In this document: piece by piece, positions 25,155-32,625 of the stretch
How positions within the stretch are numbered: position 1 is the stretch's first letter
How the letters are laid out: each line of letters starts with the position of its first letter
Origin: Methylomonas sp.
Lineage (GTDB): Bacteria; Pseudomonadota; Gammaproteobacteria; Methylococcales; Methylomonadaceae
Length of the DNA: 32,625 nt
NCBI GenBank assembly: GCA_026989715.1
Contig: JALSIU010000022.1
Coordinates: 1 to 32,625 of the forward strand
Direction: 5' to 3'
The notes under the pieces: generated by a model
What the model was told of the DNA's origin: nothing
The model's input: the letters and a program-made list of their open reading frames with translations, nothing else
Databases searched by the model: none
Made by a program: the position numbers and the translations under genes

Positions 25155-26369
25155 ATGACTCAAATAGATATTCTAGCTATTGATGACGATAAATTTATCC
25201 AAAAAGTGATTAGCAAATCACTTACATCAGATGAAATGTCAGTGCGTCTTGCCAGTGATGGTGAAGCCGGTATTGCTGAAGCGACTCGCGTGGTACCCGA
25301 TATTATCTTATTAGATGTCGAAATGCCCGGCATCAATGGCTATGAAGTCTGTGATCGTCTACGCAATATTGCAGTCACCCAAAAAGTCCCCATTGTATTC
25401 TTATCATCACACAGCTCATTGCGCGAGCGTATGCAAGGATATGAAGTGGGCGGTGATGATTATTTAGTCAAACCCTTTGAAAAAGAATACTTGTTGGCCA
25501 GAATAAAAGTACTGCTGGCATTCCAAGAAGAAAAAAAAGCACTGCGTGAGCAATATGAACTCGCCCAAAAAAGTGCCCTAATTGCCATGACCGGTTCCAG
25601 TGAACTGGGCATAGCAATGCGCTTTATGGAAAAAAGCCTCGCTTACCAAAGCATTCAAGAATTAGCCGATGGCATTTTGGACGTTTTAAGCCAATTATCA
25701 CTCGATTGCTGCATTATGATCATTGAGCACGGGCAATATTTTTGGTTTTCCTCGGCAAGTGCCATCAGCCCCCTGGAAAAAGAACTGGTAGAGATGTGTG
25801 ACAAAGAAGCACGCTTCTTAGACTTTGGTACCCGCACCATAATCAATTACCCGCGCACCAGTTTATTGGTCAGAAATATGCCATTAGAGGATATGGAGCG
25901 TTATGGCAGAATCAAAGACCTGCTTCCCATTTTGCTTTCCGCCATCAACTCCAAAATTCATACACTGGCCACTCAAGAAGCACTCACACTACAAAGTAGC
26001 CAACTATTAGAGTCATTTAAAATGATTCGTAATAGTCTCTATTTTTTAGGCAAAACGATTGTAAACAACCGTCAAGATAGCGCAGCCATTATGCAAAAAC
26101 TGGTACAAGACCTAAATTACGATTTTTTACGCATGGGGCTAGAAGAGGATCAAGAAGAATACCTACTACAGCGTATTGATACTGCCATAGAAGAAGCCAC
26201 ACTAGAAATGGATGCCGGCTTAGAAATTCGTCAAGCACTCACTTATATTTTAAACACTCTCAACGCAGTCGTCGCTAAACAAGAAACACTGTTTGCAAGC
26301 TTTAAAGCCAGCCTGGCAACAGAGCTGGCAGAACAAAATATCAATGATGATGACATTGAATTATTTTAA
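25155..26369 (+). CDS. Response regulator with unassigned C-terminal output region
   Basis: A 404-aa protein with an N-terminal receiver domain (1-120). The acidic pocket is IDDDK (9-13), the phospho-acceptor is Asp54 in LLDVEMPG, the switch Ser is in FLSSHSS and Lys106 is in LVKPF. A helical linker (about 120-150; EEKKALREQYELAQKSALIA) follows. A region of about 150 residues that I cannot assign (CCIMIIEHGQYFWFSSASA) looks alpha/beta. A helical, acidic C-terminal third (EEDQEEYLLQRIDTAIEEA) ends ELAEQNINDDDIELF. There is no DNA-binding, GGDEF or histidine kinase domain. No cognate kinase is adjacent; efpL is upstream and the aldolase is convergent 17 nt away. Output is probably protein-protein interaction. 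Confidence 0.88.
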   Translation: MTQIDILAIDDDKFIQKVISKSLTSDEMSVRLASDGEAGIAEATRVVPDIILLDVEMPGINGYEVCDRLRNIAVTQKVPIVFLSSHSSLRERMQGYEVGGDDYLVKPFEKEYLLARIKVLLAFQEEKKALREQYELAQKSALIAMTGSSELGIAMRFMEKSLAYQSIQELADGILDVLSQLSLDCCIMIIEHGQYFWFSSASAISPLEKELVEMCDKEARFLDFGTRTIINYPRTSLLVRNMPLEDMERYGRIKDLLPILLSAINSKIHTLATQEALTLQSSQLLESFKMIRNSLYFLGKTIVNNRQDSAAIMQKLVQDLNYDFLRMGLEEDQEEYLLQRIDTAIEEATLEMDAGLEIRQALTYILNTLNAVVAKQETLFASFKASLATELAEQNINDDDIELF

Positions 26370-26386
26370 AATTTTATCCTCAATTC

Positions 26387-27061
26387 TTAACTCTCCACGA
26401 CCGACCGGTCACCAAAAACCGCTTGCCAATCTTGCGTAAACTGATCGACGGCCGGCTGTACAGCAGGATGTGCCATCATTTGCTCAGCAATATCAACCGG
26501 AATGGTAATGGCCGCTACCCCTAACTGCAATACATCCATTACTTGCAAAGTATTTTTAAAACTGGCAGGCAATAATTTGGCCGCAAAATGATGGCGTACC
26601 AATAAGGTTTGAATATCCGCCACAACGCCCACCCCATCACTCCCCATCGCCTCAATACGATTGACATACGGCGCCAAATAATCAGCACCACATAAAGCCG
26701 CCAAAAAACCTTGTTGCGCAGTATAAATCGCCGTGGCCAATACCGTTATCCCCTCAGCCTTCATCAGCTTAATCGCCGCCAAGCCCACCGACGTAGCCGG
26801 CACTTTTACCACAATATCATAAGGCAAAGCCTGCAATTGTCGCGCCTCCACCAACATCGCCTCGGCCGTCTGCGTAACCACCTGCACATGCATCCGCGCA
26901 CTACCTCCTAAGGCTTTATCCATTGCAGGCAAAACAGTACTGATGCCGAGACCTGCTTGCGCTAAAATGGAAGGATTAGTCGTAACGCCATAAATCGGTA
27001 GCGACTGATTAAGCTGTAACACTTTTGTAGCATCTGCGGTATCTAAATAGAATTCAAACAT
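26387..27061 (-). CDS. fsa: Fructose-6-phosphate aldolase (FSA/TalC family)
   Basis: A small class I aldolase of the transaldolase superfamily. The 224-aa sequence aligns along its whole length with E. coli FsaA from memory. It has YLDTADATKVLQL, YGVTTNPSI and Schiff-base Lys86 in DIVVKVPATSVGLAAIK. Gln60 (HVQVV) and Tyr in APYVNRI are residues typical of FSA rather than transaldolase proper. The C terminus is FTQDWQAVFG. It can cleave or form fructose-6-phosphate from dihydroxyacetone and glyceraldehyde-3-phosphate; the true physiological substrate of this family is often unclear. It follows pta by 21 nt with a GAGG ribosome binding site, so it is probably co-transcribed in a central-carbon pair. 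Confidence 0.93.
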   Translation of the reverse strand: MFEFYLDTADATKVLQLNQSLPIYGVTTNPSILAQAGLGISTVLPAMDKALGGSARMHVQVVTQTAEAMLVEARQLQALPYDIVVKVPATSVGLAAIKLMKAEGITVLATAIYTAQQGFLAALCGADYLAPYVNRIEAMGSDGVGVVADIQTLLVRHHFAAKLLPASFKNTLQVMDVLQLGVAAITIPVDIAEQMMAHPAVQPAVDQFTQDWQAVFGDRSVVES

Positions 27062-27082
27062 CTTTGCACCTCATTATTTTTT

Positions 27083-29188
27083 TCACGTTGACAACACCTC
27101 TTCTGCCTGTGCCTGAATCGCAGTCATCACCACCGTATTCACAATATCGGTCACGGTACACCCTCGACTTAAATCATTTACCGGCTTATTAAGCCCTTGC
27201 AAAATAGGGCCGATTGCCACCGCACCCGAGGATCGCTGTACCGCTTTATACGTATTATTGCCGGTATTTAAATCAGGAAAAATAAAAACATTGGCACGCC
27301 CCGCTACTTCACTATTAGGTAGCTTAGTTTTTGCCACCTCGCTATCAACTGCCGCATCATATTGCATCGGCCCTTCCAGCTTTAGCTCCGGATGCGCCTG
27401 TTGCGCAATTTGCACCGCTTGGCGCACCTTATCAACCGCCTCTCCCTTACCGGAATCTCCGGTTGAATAAGACAGCATGGCCACACGCGGAGAGATATTA
27501 AATAGACGCGCCGTCTCGGCAGAACTAATGGCAATATCCGCTAACTGCGCAGCATTAGGATTTGGGTTCACCGCACAATCCCCATAAACCAGTACCCTAT
27601 CTTCCAAGCACATAAAAAAGACACTGGAGACAATGGCAATATCAGGCTTGGTTTTAATAATTTGAAAAGCAGGCCGAATCGTATGCTGAGTCGTATGTAC
27701 TGCACCGGATACCATGCCATCCGCATGGTGTAAATGAATCATCATCGTACCGAAATAACTCACATCGGCCATAATGTCATAAGCCATATCATAGGTTACC
27801 CCTTTTTCTTCACGTAAACTAAAATAAGCCTCGGCATACACTTCGCGCAATTCAGATTCCAAAGGGTCAATAATGCTCACCTCATCTAAATGCAAGCCTA
27901 AACCGGTTATTTTTTGCGTAATAACCCCCACATTACCCAACAGCGTAATCTGTACCACTTTTCTTAACAACAGAATCTCCGCCGCACGTAAAATACGCTC
28001 TTCCTCACCTTCCGGCAAAACAATATGCTGTATATTCGCTTTAGCACGTTGCATTTGCTCGTATTCAAACATTAATGGGGTCACGCGATCCGAGTGCTTG
28101 GCAATCAAGCGTTGCCGCAACTCATCAAAATCTAAATTACTTTCCACCAAACCCAAAGCTGTGGCTATTTTACGCTCATCTTGCGAATAAAACTTAGCTC
28201 GCACTTCTTGCACCTGCATAGCGGTATTAAACGTATCTTGTGCAACCGATAACACAGCAAAGGGCTTATTATCCAAGCCATCCAATAAAGTATGCACTTG
28301 CTTGCTCGTTGCACCTTGCCCCGTCAATAACAAGCCTGCAATTTGCGGATAATGACTCGATGAATACGCCATAAAACAAGCCAAAATAATATCAGCCCGA
28401 TCAGCAGGCGTAATAATCAAATCACCTTCTGCAATATGTTCTAGAAAATCAGGAACTTGCATGGCCGCAATTTTATACTGGCCAACTTGGCGATTTAAAG
28501 TCTGTTGCTCATCCGATAAAATATCCGCCCCTAATTGCCGCGCAATATTACCCACACTCGGCTTATATAATGACGGTTCTTCAGGAATCACATAAAGCGG
28601 GAAATGACTATTAGGCTGATGGCTAAAACGCGTGCGCAAGGCCGCTACTTGAGCACTCGCAACTCCATTGATAACACCTGCCAATAAATCACAATCAAAC
28701 TCTAATAGCGCATGTTTAAGCCGATTAACCGCATCAATAATTTGCACATTATTACGCCCTTGCCCCTGTATCACCGGCATCATTAAACAGCCTAAATTAT
28801 TAGCCACCTCCGCATTAAAATCGAATTCAAAAACAGAATCCTCCCCGCTATAATCAGAGCCAACACACAATACCTGCTCACACTGCTCTGCCAGCAAGCG
28901 ATATTTGCTTAAAATACGCTTAAGCAACTCCTGATAACGGCCTTGCTCAATGAGCATTTGTGCTTGCTCCAATTGACAGCCATACAAAGCCTCATAATCT
29001 AAATCAATCTGGTAACGATGTTTTATCAATTGAATCAGTTGGTCTTTTTCCTCCGTCGCATGAATAATGGGCCGAAAAAAACCGATTGTGCCTGCATTCC
29101 CCACCAACATATCCATCATTGCCAGCACAATAATAGACTTGCCACTGCCTTGCTCAGCCCCTGTTATATAAATATTGTGTTTATTCAT
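27083..29188 (-). CDS. pta: Pta, phosphate acetyltransferase (long form)
   Basis: Interconverts acetyl-CoA and acetyl phosphate. It has 701 aa, close to E. coli Pta (714). The N-terminal P-loop/dethiobiotin-synthetase-like domain has ITGAEQGSGKSIIVLAM, and a middle DRTGG-type domain includes ADRADIILACFMAY. The C-terminal catalytic domain begins about residue 370 (QHIVLPEGEEERILRAAEIL) and has DGMVSGAVHTTQHTIRPA, VLVYGDCAVNPNPNA and YDAAVDSEVAKTKLPNSEVA. ackA is not adjacent. Its partner here is the FSA-type aldolase downstream. ATG 29188 follows an AGGAG about 11 nt away. The palindrome GGCAGACTGCC lies about 100 bp upstream. Confidence 0.97.
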   Translation of the reverse strand: MNKHNIYITGAEQGSGKSIIVLAMMDMLVGNAGTIGFFRPIIHATEEKDQLIQLIKHRYQIDLDYEALYGCQLEQAQMLIEQGRYQELLKRILSKYRLLAEQCEQVLCVGSDYSGEDSVFEFDFNAEVANNLGCLMMPVIQGQGRNNVQIIDAVNRLKHALLEFDCDLLAGVINGVASAQVAALRTRFSHQPNSHFPLYVIPEEPSLYKPSVGNIARQLGADILSDEQQTLNRQVGQYKIAAMQVPDFLEHIAEGDLIITPADRADIILACFMAYSSSHYPQIAGLLLTGQGATSKQVHTLLDGLDNKPFAVLSVAQDTFNTAMQVQEVRAKFYSQDERKIATALGLVESNLDFDELRQRLIAKHSDRVTPLMFEYEQMQRAKANIQHIVLPEGEEERILRAAEILLLRKVVQITLLGNVGVITQKITGLGLHLDEVSIIDPLESELREVYAEAYFSLREEKGVTYDMAYDIMADVSYFGTMMIHLHHADGMVSGAVHTTQHTIRPAFQIIKTKPDIAIVSSVFFMCLEDRVLVYGDCAVNPNPNAAQLADIAISSAETARLFNISPRVAMLSYSTGDSGKGEAVDKVRQAVQIAQQAHPELKLEGPMQYDAAVDSEVAKTKLPNSEVAGRANVFIFPDLNTGNNTYKAVQRSSGAVAIGPILQGLNKPVNDLSRGCTVTDIVNTVVMTAIQAQAEEVLST

Positions 29189-29286
29189 ACCTTAAAAAAC
29201 TCCTATTACTCAACACCCAAAGACACGTACAGCCTATATACAGTGAACGACATCACATTTTATCTATCCCCTCAGCTCTAAATATA

Positions 29287-29297
29287 GGCAGACTGCC
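29287..29297. promoter_or_regulatory. Operator-like palindrome GGCAG-A-CTGCC
   Basis: A perfect 5-bp inverted repeat with a 1-nt centre lies in the 148-bp divergent spacer between pta and the tandem-receiver gene, next to an AT-rich TATATT that could be a minus-strand -10. It may bind a regulator of one or both genes; no factor is assigned. Nothing else in the spacer looks coding. Confidence 0.25.
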
Positions 29298-29336
29298 ACA
29301 CACAAGGTATAGTGACAATTTTGCCATACACACTGA

Positions 29337-30143
29337 ATGACCATGCCCATTTTAAATATTTCTGAACTCACTATCTTACTGGTTGAGCCTTCTACTACTC
29401 AATTAAAAGTGATTATCAAACATTTAGAACAAGAAGGCATCCGCTCCATTGAAGGCGTCACTTCCGGCGCGGCCGCCCTACAAAGCATCCATGCTTATGT
29501 CCCTGATTTAATCATCAGCAGCATGTACCTACCTGATATGACGGCCACCGAGTTGGTGAGTACCATCAGACAATCCAGCACACACCACAGTATTCCTTTT
29601 ATGCTGATTTCCAGCGAAACCAACTTTAAAGCATTAGACCCAATTAGACAGGCCGGCGTTATCGCCATTTTACCGAAACCCTTTCATCATACCGACTTAG
29701 AACGCGCCTTAAAATCGAGTATCGACTTTATCAGCCCTGAAGACATTCATTTAGAATATTATGATGTCGCCTTATTAAAAGTTCTCGTGGTTGATGATAG
29801 CCTGATGGCGAGAAAACATATTACCCGTGTTTTAAATAATATGGGCATTATCGACATTACAACCGCCAATGACGGCAAACAAGGCGTAGAGATATTTAGT
29901 GCTCGCCAAAATGAATTTGATTTAATTGTCACCGACTACAATATGCCCATCATGGATGGCCAAGAGCTAATTCACTTTATCCGTCATGACATGCAAAACA
30001 CCTTTGTTCCCATATTGATGGTCACCAGTGAAAACAATGAAATGCGCCTAAACAACGTACAGCAATCCGGCGTTTCCGCCATTTGCGACAAACCCTTTGA
30101 ACCCCAAACTGTCAAAGAAATGTTATATCGCGTATTAGCCTAG
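29337..30143 (+). CDS. Tandem receiver-domain protein, first receiver degenerate
   Basis: A 268-aa protein made of two CheY-like receivers and nothing else. REC1 (about 11-130) has lost the phosphorylation site. The acidic pair is VEPS, and the acceptor position is Ser62 (DLIISSMYLPD), although Lys114 in LPKPF is kept. REC2 (about 148-268) is canonical: Asp153/Asp154 in VVDDS, acceptor Asp200 in VTDYNMPIMDG, Thr230 and Lys252 in CDKPF. REC2 resembles CheY-type receivers. It is probably an adaptor in which REC1 binds a partner without being phosphorylated. The stop codon shares CTAG with the stop of the convergent radical SAM gene. ATG 29337 is used; a second in-frame ATG follows two codons later. 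Confidence 0.93.
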   Translation: MTMPILNISELTILLVEPSTTQLKVIIKHLEQEGIRSIEGVTSGAAALQSIHAYVPDLIISSMYLPDMTATELVSTIRQSSTHHSIPFMLISSETNFKALDPIRQAGVIAILPKPFHHTDLERALKSSIDFISPEDIHLEYYDVALLKVLVVDDSLMARKHITRVLNNMGIIDITTANDGKQGVEIFSARQNEFDLIVTDYNMPIMDGQELIHFIRHDMQNTFVPILMVTSENNEMRLNNVQQSGVSAICDKPFEPQTVKEMLYRVLA

Positions 30144-32035
30144 GGTTGGAGACTCTCAGCAATATAATCCTCGCACACTTGCGTTTCAGGAACATGCCCC
30201 TCAAACCAAAAAGAAACAGGATACTCAAAGCCGATACCGTGCATATAATTATACAAGGCTTTTGTTAAGCCCTGCCCCAGCATATCATGATCGGTACTGA
30301 CCGAATCAATATAATCTATATCATTTTCCGCAAACAACCCCGCTTCATTAGCCAGCAATTCAATACCATAATGCTCAGGATGCAACCCGACCGGACTATG
30401 AACCGTTGCCGCAAAACGGTGCCAATAAGCCGAATGAATACAATCATGCAACATCAATTGCCGTACATATTCCAAGGCATCGACCGTCTCTTGCGTGGTT
30501 TGGCTCGGAAAACCATACATTAAATAAGCATGTACCAAAACACCCGCCTGCGTAAAATATTTAGTCACTTTAGCCACTTGTGCAACGCTCACCCCTTTTT
30601 GCATCAACGCCAGCAACCTATCTGAAGCCACTTCCAAGCCGCCACTAATGGCAATGCAACCCGAATCCGCCAATAATTGACACTTTTCTGCGGTAAAGGT
30701 TTTCTCAAAGCGAATATTCCCCCACCATGTAATCACAATATCTTGCTCTAATAATTGCTGAGCCAAAGCAAATAACGCTTTCGGCGGCGCTGCCTCATCC
30801 ACAAAATGAAACCCGGTTTGTCCTGTTTCTGCAATTAACGCCTTAATACGCGCAACCGTCACCGCCATCCCCGCATCATCGTATTGGCCGATATAATCCA
30901 AGCTAATATCACAAAAACTACATTTTGCCCAATAACAGCCATGCGCAATAGTAATTTTATTCCAACGCCCATCACTCCAAATACGATGCATAGGATTCAA
31001 CATTTCGCACAAAGACAAATACTTATCCATAGGCAAGCCGGCATAACAAGGTGCCGCTAATACTTTTTGCGGTATATCATGCAAAGCCTCTGTTGTCTTA
31101 AATACCACTTTGCCGGATGCTAACGTATAAGTTCTAAACAGCGATTGCGTCTGCCCCTGCAAATATTGCAATAAAGTAAGTAACGGGCGTTCCCCATCAT
31201 CCAAGCAAATATAATCCACATATTCAAAAACACGCGGCTCTTGCAAAGCTCGCAACTCAGTATTGATAAAGCCCCCACCTAAGACAACTTTTATATCAGG
31301 TGCATACTGCTTACAATATTTAGCCGCTTGCAATGCCCCCAACATATTTCCCGGAAAAGGCACACTAATGCCCACCACATCAGGCATCTCTTCCCTGATA
31401 TATTGCTGTACCAGATTGGCAATAATCCTCTCGATATAACTAGGCTCTGCCGGATGTAAAGCCGCATATAAATCATCAAAATGGGGATTAGAGGCCGCAA
31501 GACGATCTGCATAACGAGATACATTAAAATAAGCATCAACCCCGTCTTTGATGACCTGCGCCAAATCATTAATAAACAAAGTTGCCAAATACTTGGCTTT
31601 ATCCTGTACCCCCAAATCACCAAAGGCATGCTCTAACACACCATTATGCATAGTCTCCATTTGTTCAAGCGCATCAAACTGCGGCCCTTCCGGCAAAAAA
31701 CGCCGTGATGCAATGCGTAATGCCAAACTAGGATCTTGGCCCTGCAAAAAACGAATCACCGCATCAATACACTGATAATATTCACCATAATTCGCTAAAA
31801 AATGATAGATGCTATCAGGCAATGCCTCATCATCAAGGTCTGCAAAATTATCTTCAACCTGGTCATACAACTGCGCCAAGCCTGTTCTGGATAAAATGCG
31901 CAACAAAAGCTCTATCGCCAAATCACGTTGCGCAACAGCATAATCATGCTGTTGCAAAAAACCGGTTAAATACGCCGTCGCAGGATAAGGCGTATTCAGT
32001 TGCGTCATCGGCGGCGTTATTAATAAAATTTTCAT
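30140..32035 (-). CDS. Cobalamin-binding-type radical SAM protein
   Basis: A 631-aa protein in the layout of B12-dependent radical SAM enzymes. The N-terminal segment has LLITPPMTQLNTPYP, and a Rossmann-like B12-binding region (about 215-290) has VVGISVPFPGNMLGALQAAK and VVLGGGFINTELR. There is no DxHxxG cobalamin ligand motif, as in many of this group. The radical SAM core follows (about 360-560). The cluster cysteines lie in HGCYWAKCSFCDIS (C367, C372, C375), which is CX4CX2C rather than the usual CX3CX2C. GWWGNIRFE-like and GLEVASDRLLALMQKGV segments follow the radical SAM fold. The product is unknown: methylation or a rearrangement is typical of the class. It ends tail-to-tail with the tandem-receiver gene. 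Confidence 0.9.
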   Translation of the reverse strand: MKILLITPPMTQLNTPYPATAYLTGFLQQHDYAVAQRDLAIELLLRILSRTGLAQLYDQVEDNFADLDDEALPDSIYHFLANYGEYYQCIDAVIRFLQGQDPSLALRIASRRFLPEGPQFDALEQMETMHNGVLEHAFGDLGVQDKAKYLATLFINDLAQVIKDGVDAYFNVSRYADRLAASNPHFDDLYAALHPAEPSYIERIIANLVQQYIREEMPDVVGISVPFPGNMLGALQAAKYCKQYAPDIKVVLGGGFINTELRALQEPRVFEYVDYICLDDGERPLLTLLQYLQGQTQSLFRTYTLASGKVVFKTTEALHDIPQKVLAAPCYAGLPMDKYLSLCEMLNPMHRIWSDGRWNKITIAHGCYWAKCSFCDISLDYIGQYDDAGMAVTVARIKALIAETGQTGFHFVDEAAPPKALFALAQQLLEQDIVITWWGNIRFEKTFTAEKCQLLADSGCIAISGGLEVASDRLLALMQKGVSVAQVAKVTKYFTQAGVLVHAYLMYGFPSQTTQETVDALEYVRQLMLHDCIHSAYWHRFAATVHSPVGLHPEHYGIELLANEAGLFAENDIDYIDSVSTDHDMLGQGLTKALYNYMHGIGFEYPVSFWFEGHVPETQVCEDYIAESLQP

Positions 32036-32054
32036 AGAGAATGTTAAGACTCAC

Positions 32055-32165
32055 TTAGTTAGCGAATAAGGTATATTTTTGTTTAATTTTTTTTAGTGTA
32101 TAGTCCGGCCAGGGCAATCGCATTAAAACAATAATAAAAATCAATATCTTATAAAGTAAGCTCAT
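32055..32165 (-). CDS. Possible 36-aa membrane microprotein upstream of the radical SAM gene
   Basis: Too short for the ORF track. The reading frame gives MSLLYKILIFIIVLMRLPWP followed by DYTLKKIKQKYTLFAN-stop: a hydrophobic helix and then a basic tail. AGGG sits 5 nt before the ATG. It ends 20 nt before the radical SAM ATG on the same strand, so co-transcription is likely if it is real. The membrane-helix plus Lys-rich tail composition is protein-like, but the length makes chance possible. The family is not recognised. Confidence 0.35.
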   Translation of the reverse strand: MSLLYKILIFIIVLMRLPWPDYTLKKIKQKYTLFAN

Positions 32166-32219
32166 TATTGCCCTAATAATTCGGCTTTGTTGCATAAAAG
32201 AATTAGCGGCGTGATTTAC

Positions 32220-32251
32220 CCTAGTCCCATTTGATATTTCATGGGACTAGG
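32220..32251. terminator. 11-bp perfect hairpin at the transposase stop
   Basis: CCTAGTCCCAT (32220-32230) and ATGGGACTAGG (32241-32251) pair perfectly around a 10-nt loop inside the IS end. The transposase TGA (32239-32241) falls in the loop/stem junction. It probably blocks readthrough in or out of the element; there is no long U-run on either side. Confidence 0.6.
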
Positions 32252-32625
32252 TAACTTTCAGGCATACCAAGGCCGGTCATTTTATTCAAGGCTCCAATAC
32301 GGAGATATGCTTCCACCTGTTGAGCTGAAAAAGTTCTGTTTTTCAGTTTGTCACTAAAAATCCCTTTGATACGAAACATGGCGGTTTCCGCCAAACTCCG
32401 CTGATGATACCCACTTTCCTGTTTCCATGCTTTTTTACCCATTTCAGCACAATGCCGAACAATAGCTGTTCTTGGGTAAGGTTCGCCTTTCTCGTCATCC
32501 GACCCATTCAACAGCCCCTTCCCGTGGCGGGATCAATGCTCTCGCTCCTTTATTCCGAATAGCCTGATGACACTGGGCTGTATCATAAGCACCATCTGCG
32601 GACACGGTAGCCACTTGATCTGCGT
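32239..32625 (-). pseudogene. IS5-family transposase, C-terminal part, frameshifted
   Basis: DDE transposase fragment. From the window edge the frame gives ADQVATVSADGAYDTAQCHQ (second catalytic Asp in SADGAYD), continues IRNKGARALIPPREGAVEW and stops at a TGA at 32495-32497. The rest of the protein continues in another frame: GEPYPRTAIVRHCAEMGKKA, WKQESGYHQRSLAETAMFRI (third catalytic Glu in SLAETAM) and ALNKMTGLGMPESYLVP. The two frames overlap only around 32495-32511, so a single-base change disrupted the gene between the second and third catalytic residues. A sequencing error is the other explanation. Programmed frameshifting in IS5 relatives occurs earlier in the gene, so that is unlikely here. 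Confidence 0.85.

Larger units (their letters stand above)
32183..32625 (-). mobile_element. IS5-family insertion sequence, one end (truncated by window edge)
   Basis: The element's end is marked by GGCTTTGTTGCATAA at 32183-32197, an inverted-repeat type common in IS5-family elements. The inside is transposase sequence on the minus strand running off the window. Only one end is visible, so the target duplication cannot be tested. It inserted 18 bp upstream of the 36-aa ORF and about 150 bp upstream of the radical SAM gene, possibly separating that gene from its original promoter. Confidence 0.85.

Noticed and set aside
32111-32174. AGGGCAAT / ATTGCCCT inverted repeat (8 bp, 48-nt loop)
   Set aside because: The arms are short and far apart, and the right arm includes the ribosome binding site of the 36-aa ORF; chance is likely.
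1-32625. CRISPR arrays, tRNA or rRNA genes, prophage or integrative element
   Set aside because: No regular direct repeats with spacers, tRNA-like folds, rRNA sequence, integrase or phage structural genes were seen.

Overview
The window reads as chromosomal DNA of a moderately AT-rich gammaproteobacterium. The evidence is the 4.5S RNA-dnaX-ybaB-recR block, an EfpL (YeiP-type) translation factor, an FsaA-like aldolase, a long Pta, and several c-di-GMP and two-component proteins. A free-living environmental lineage is likely. An affiliation near the methanotrophs (Methylococcales) is only an impression from the gene mix and cannot be shown from this sequence.

Layout. (1) 1-6284: a truncated TonB-dependent receptor gene (minus) lies divergent from a complete phosphate operon, pstS-pstC-pstA-pstB-phoU. 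That operon has a near-perfect Pho box, and a hairpin attenuator sits between pstS and pstC. A small membrane protein follows. (2) 6356-10446 (minus): 4.5S RNA (ffs), dnaX, ybaB, recR, a HIT protein and a GGDEF diguanylate cyclase. (3) 10554-14252 (minus): a NarK/NasA-type nitrate transporter followed by a PP2C phosphatase/Ser-Thr kinase fusion. They are joined by a strong intercistronic hairpin and preceded by a good sigma-54 promoter candidate with an NtrC-like site upstream, which suggests nitrogen-controlled nitrate assimilation. (4) 14253-17472 (minus): a 43-aa predicted membrane microprotein missing from the ORF track, a cyclic-nucleotide-binding protein without a DNA-binding domain, an exopolysaccharide-type sugar transferase and a secreted trypsin-like protease. 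(5) 17644-19351 (plus): cysC (APS kinase) with a DHH phosphoesterase. (6) 19399-22557 (minus): a large MASE1-CHASE-PAS-GGDEF-EAL protein. (7) 22713-26369 (plus): proS, efpL and a response regulator with an unrecognised output region. (8) 26387-29188 (minus): pta and an FSA-type aldolase. (9) 29337-32165: a tandem-receiver protein (plus), convergent with a cobalamin-binding-type radical SAM protein (minus). A possible 36-aa ORF precedes the radical SAM gene. (10) 32183-end: one end of an IS5-family element whose transposase is frameshifted.

Functionally the window combines phosphate uptake under PhoB control, nitrate uptake probably under nitrogen control with its own phospho-signalling enzyme, sulfate activation, DNA replication and repair housekeeping, polysaccharide synthesis, and c-di-GMP or receiver-domain signalling. 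I found no single large unknown system, CRISPR array or prophage. The least explained items are the narK/kinase locus with its RNA structure, two microprotein ORFs, the radical SAM protein with a CX4CX2C cluster motif, and the cysC-DHH pair.
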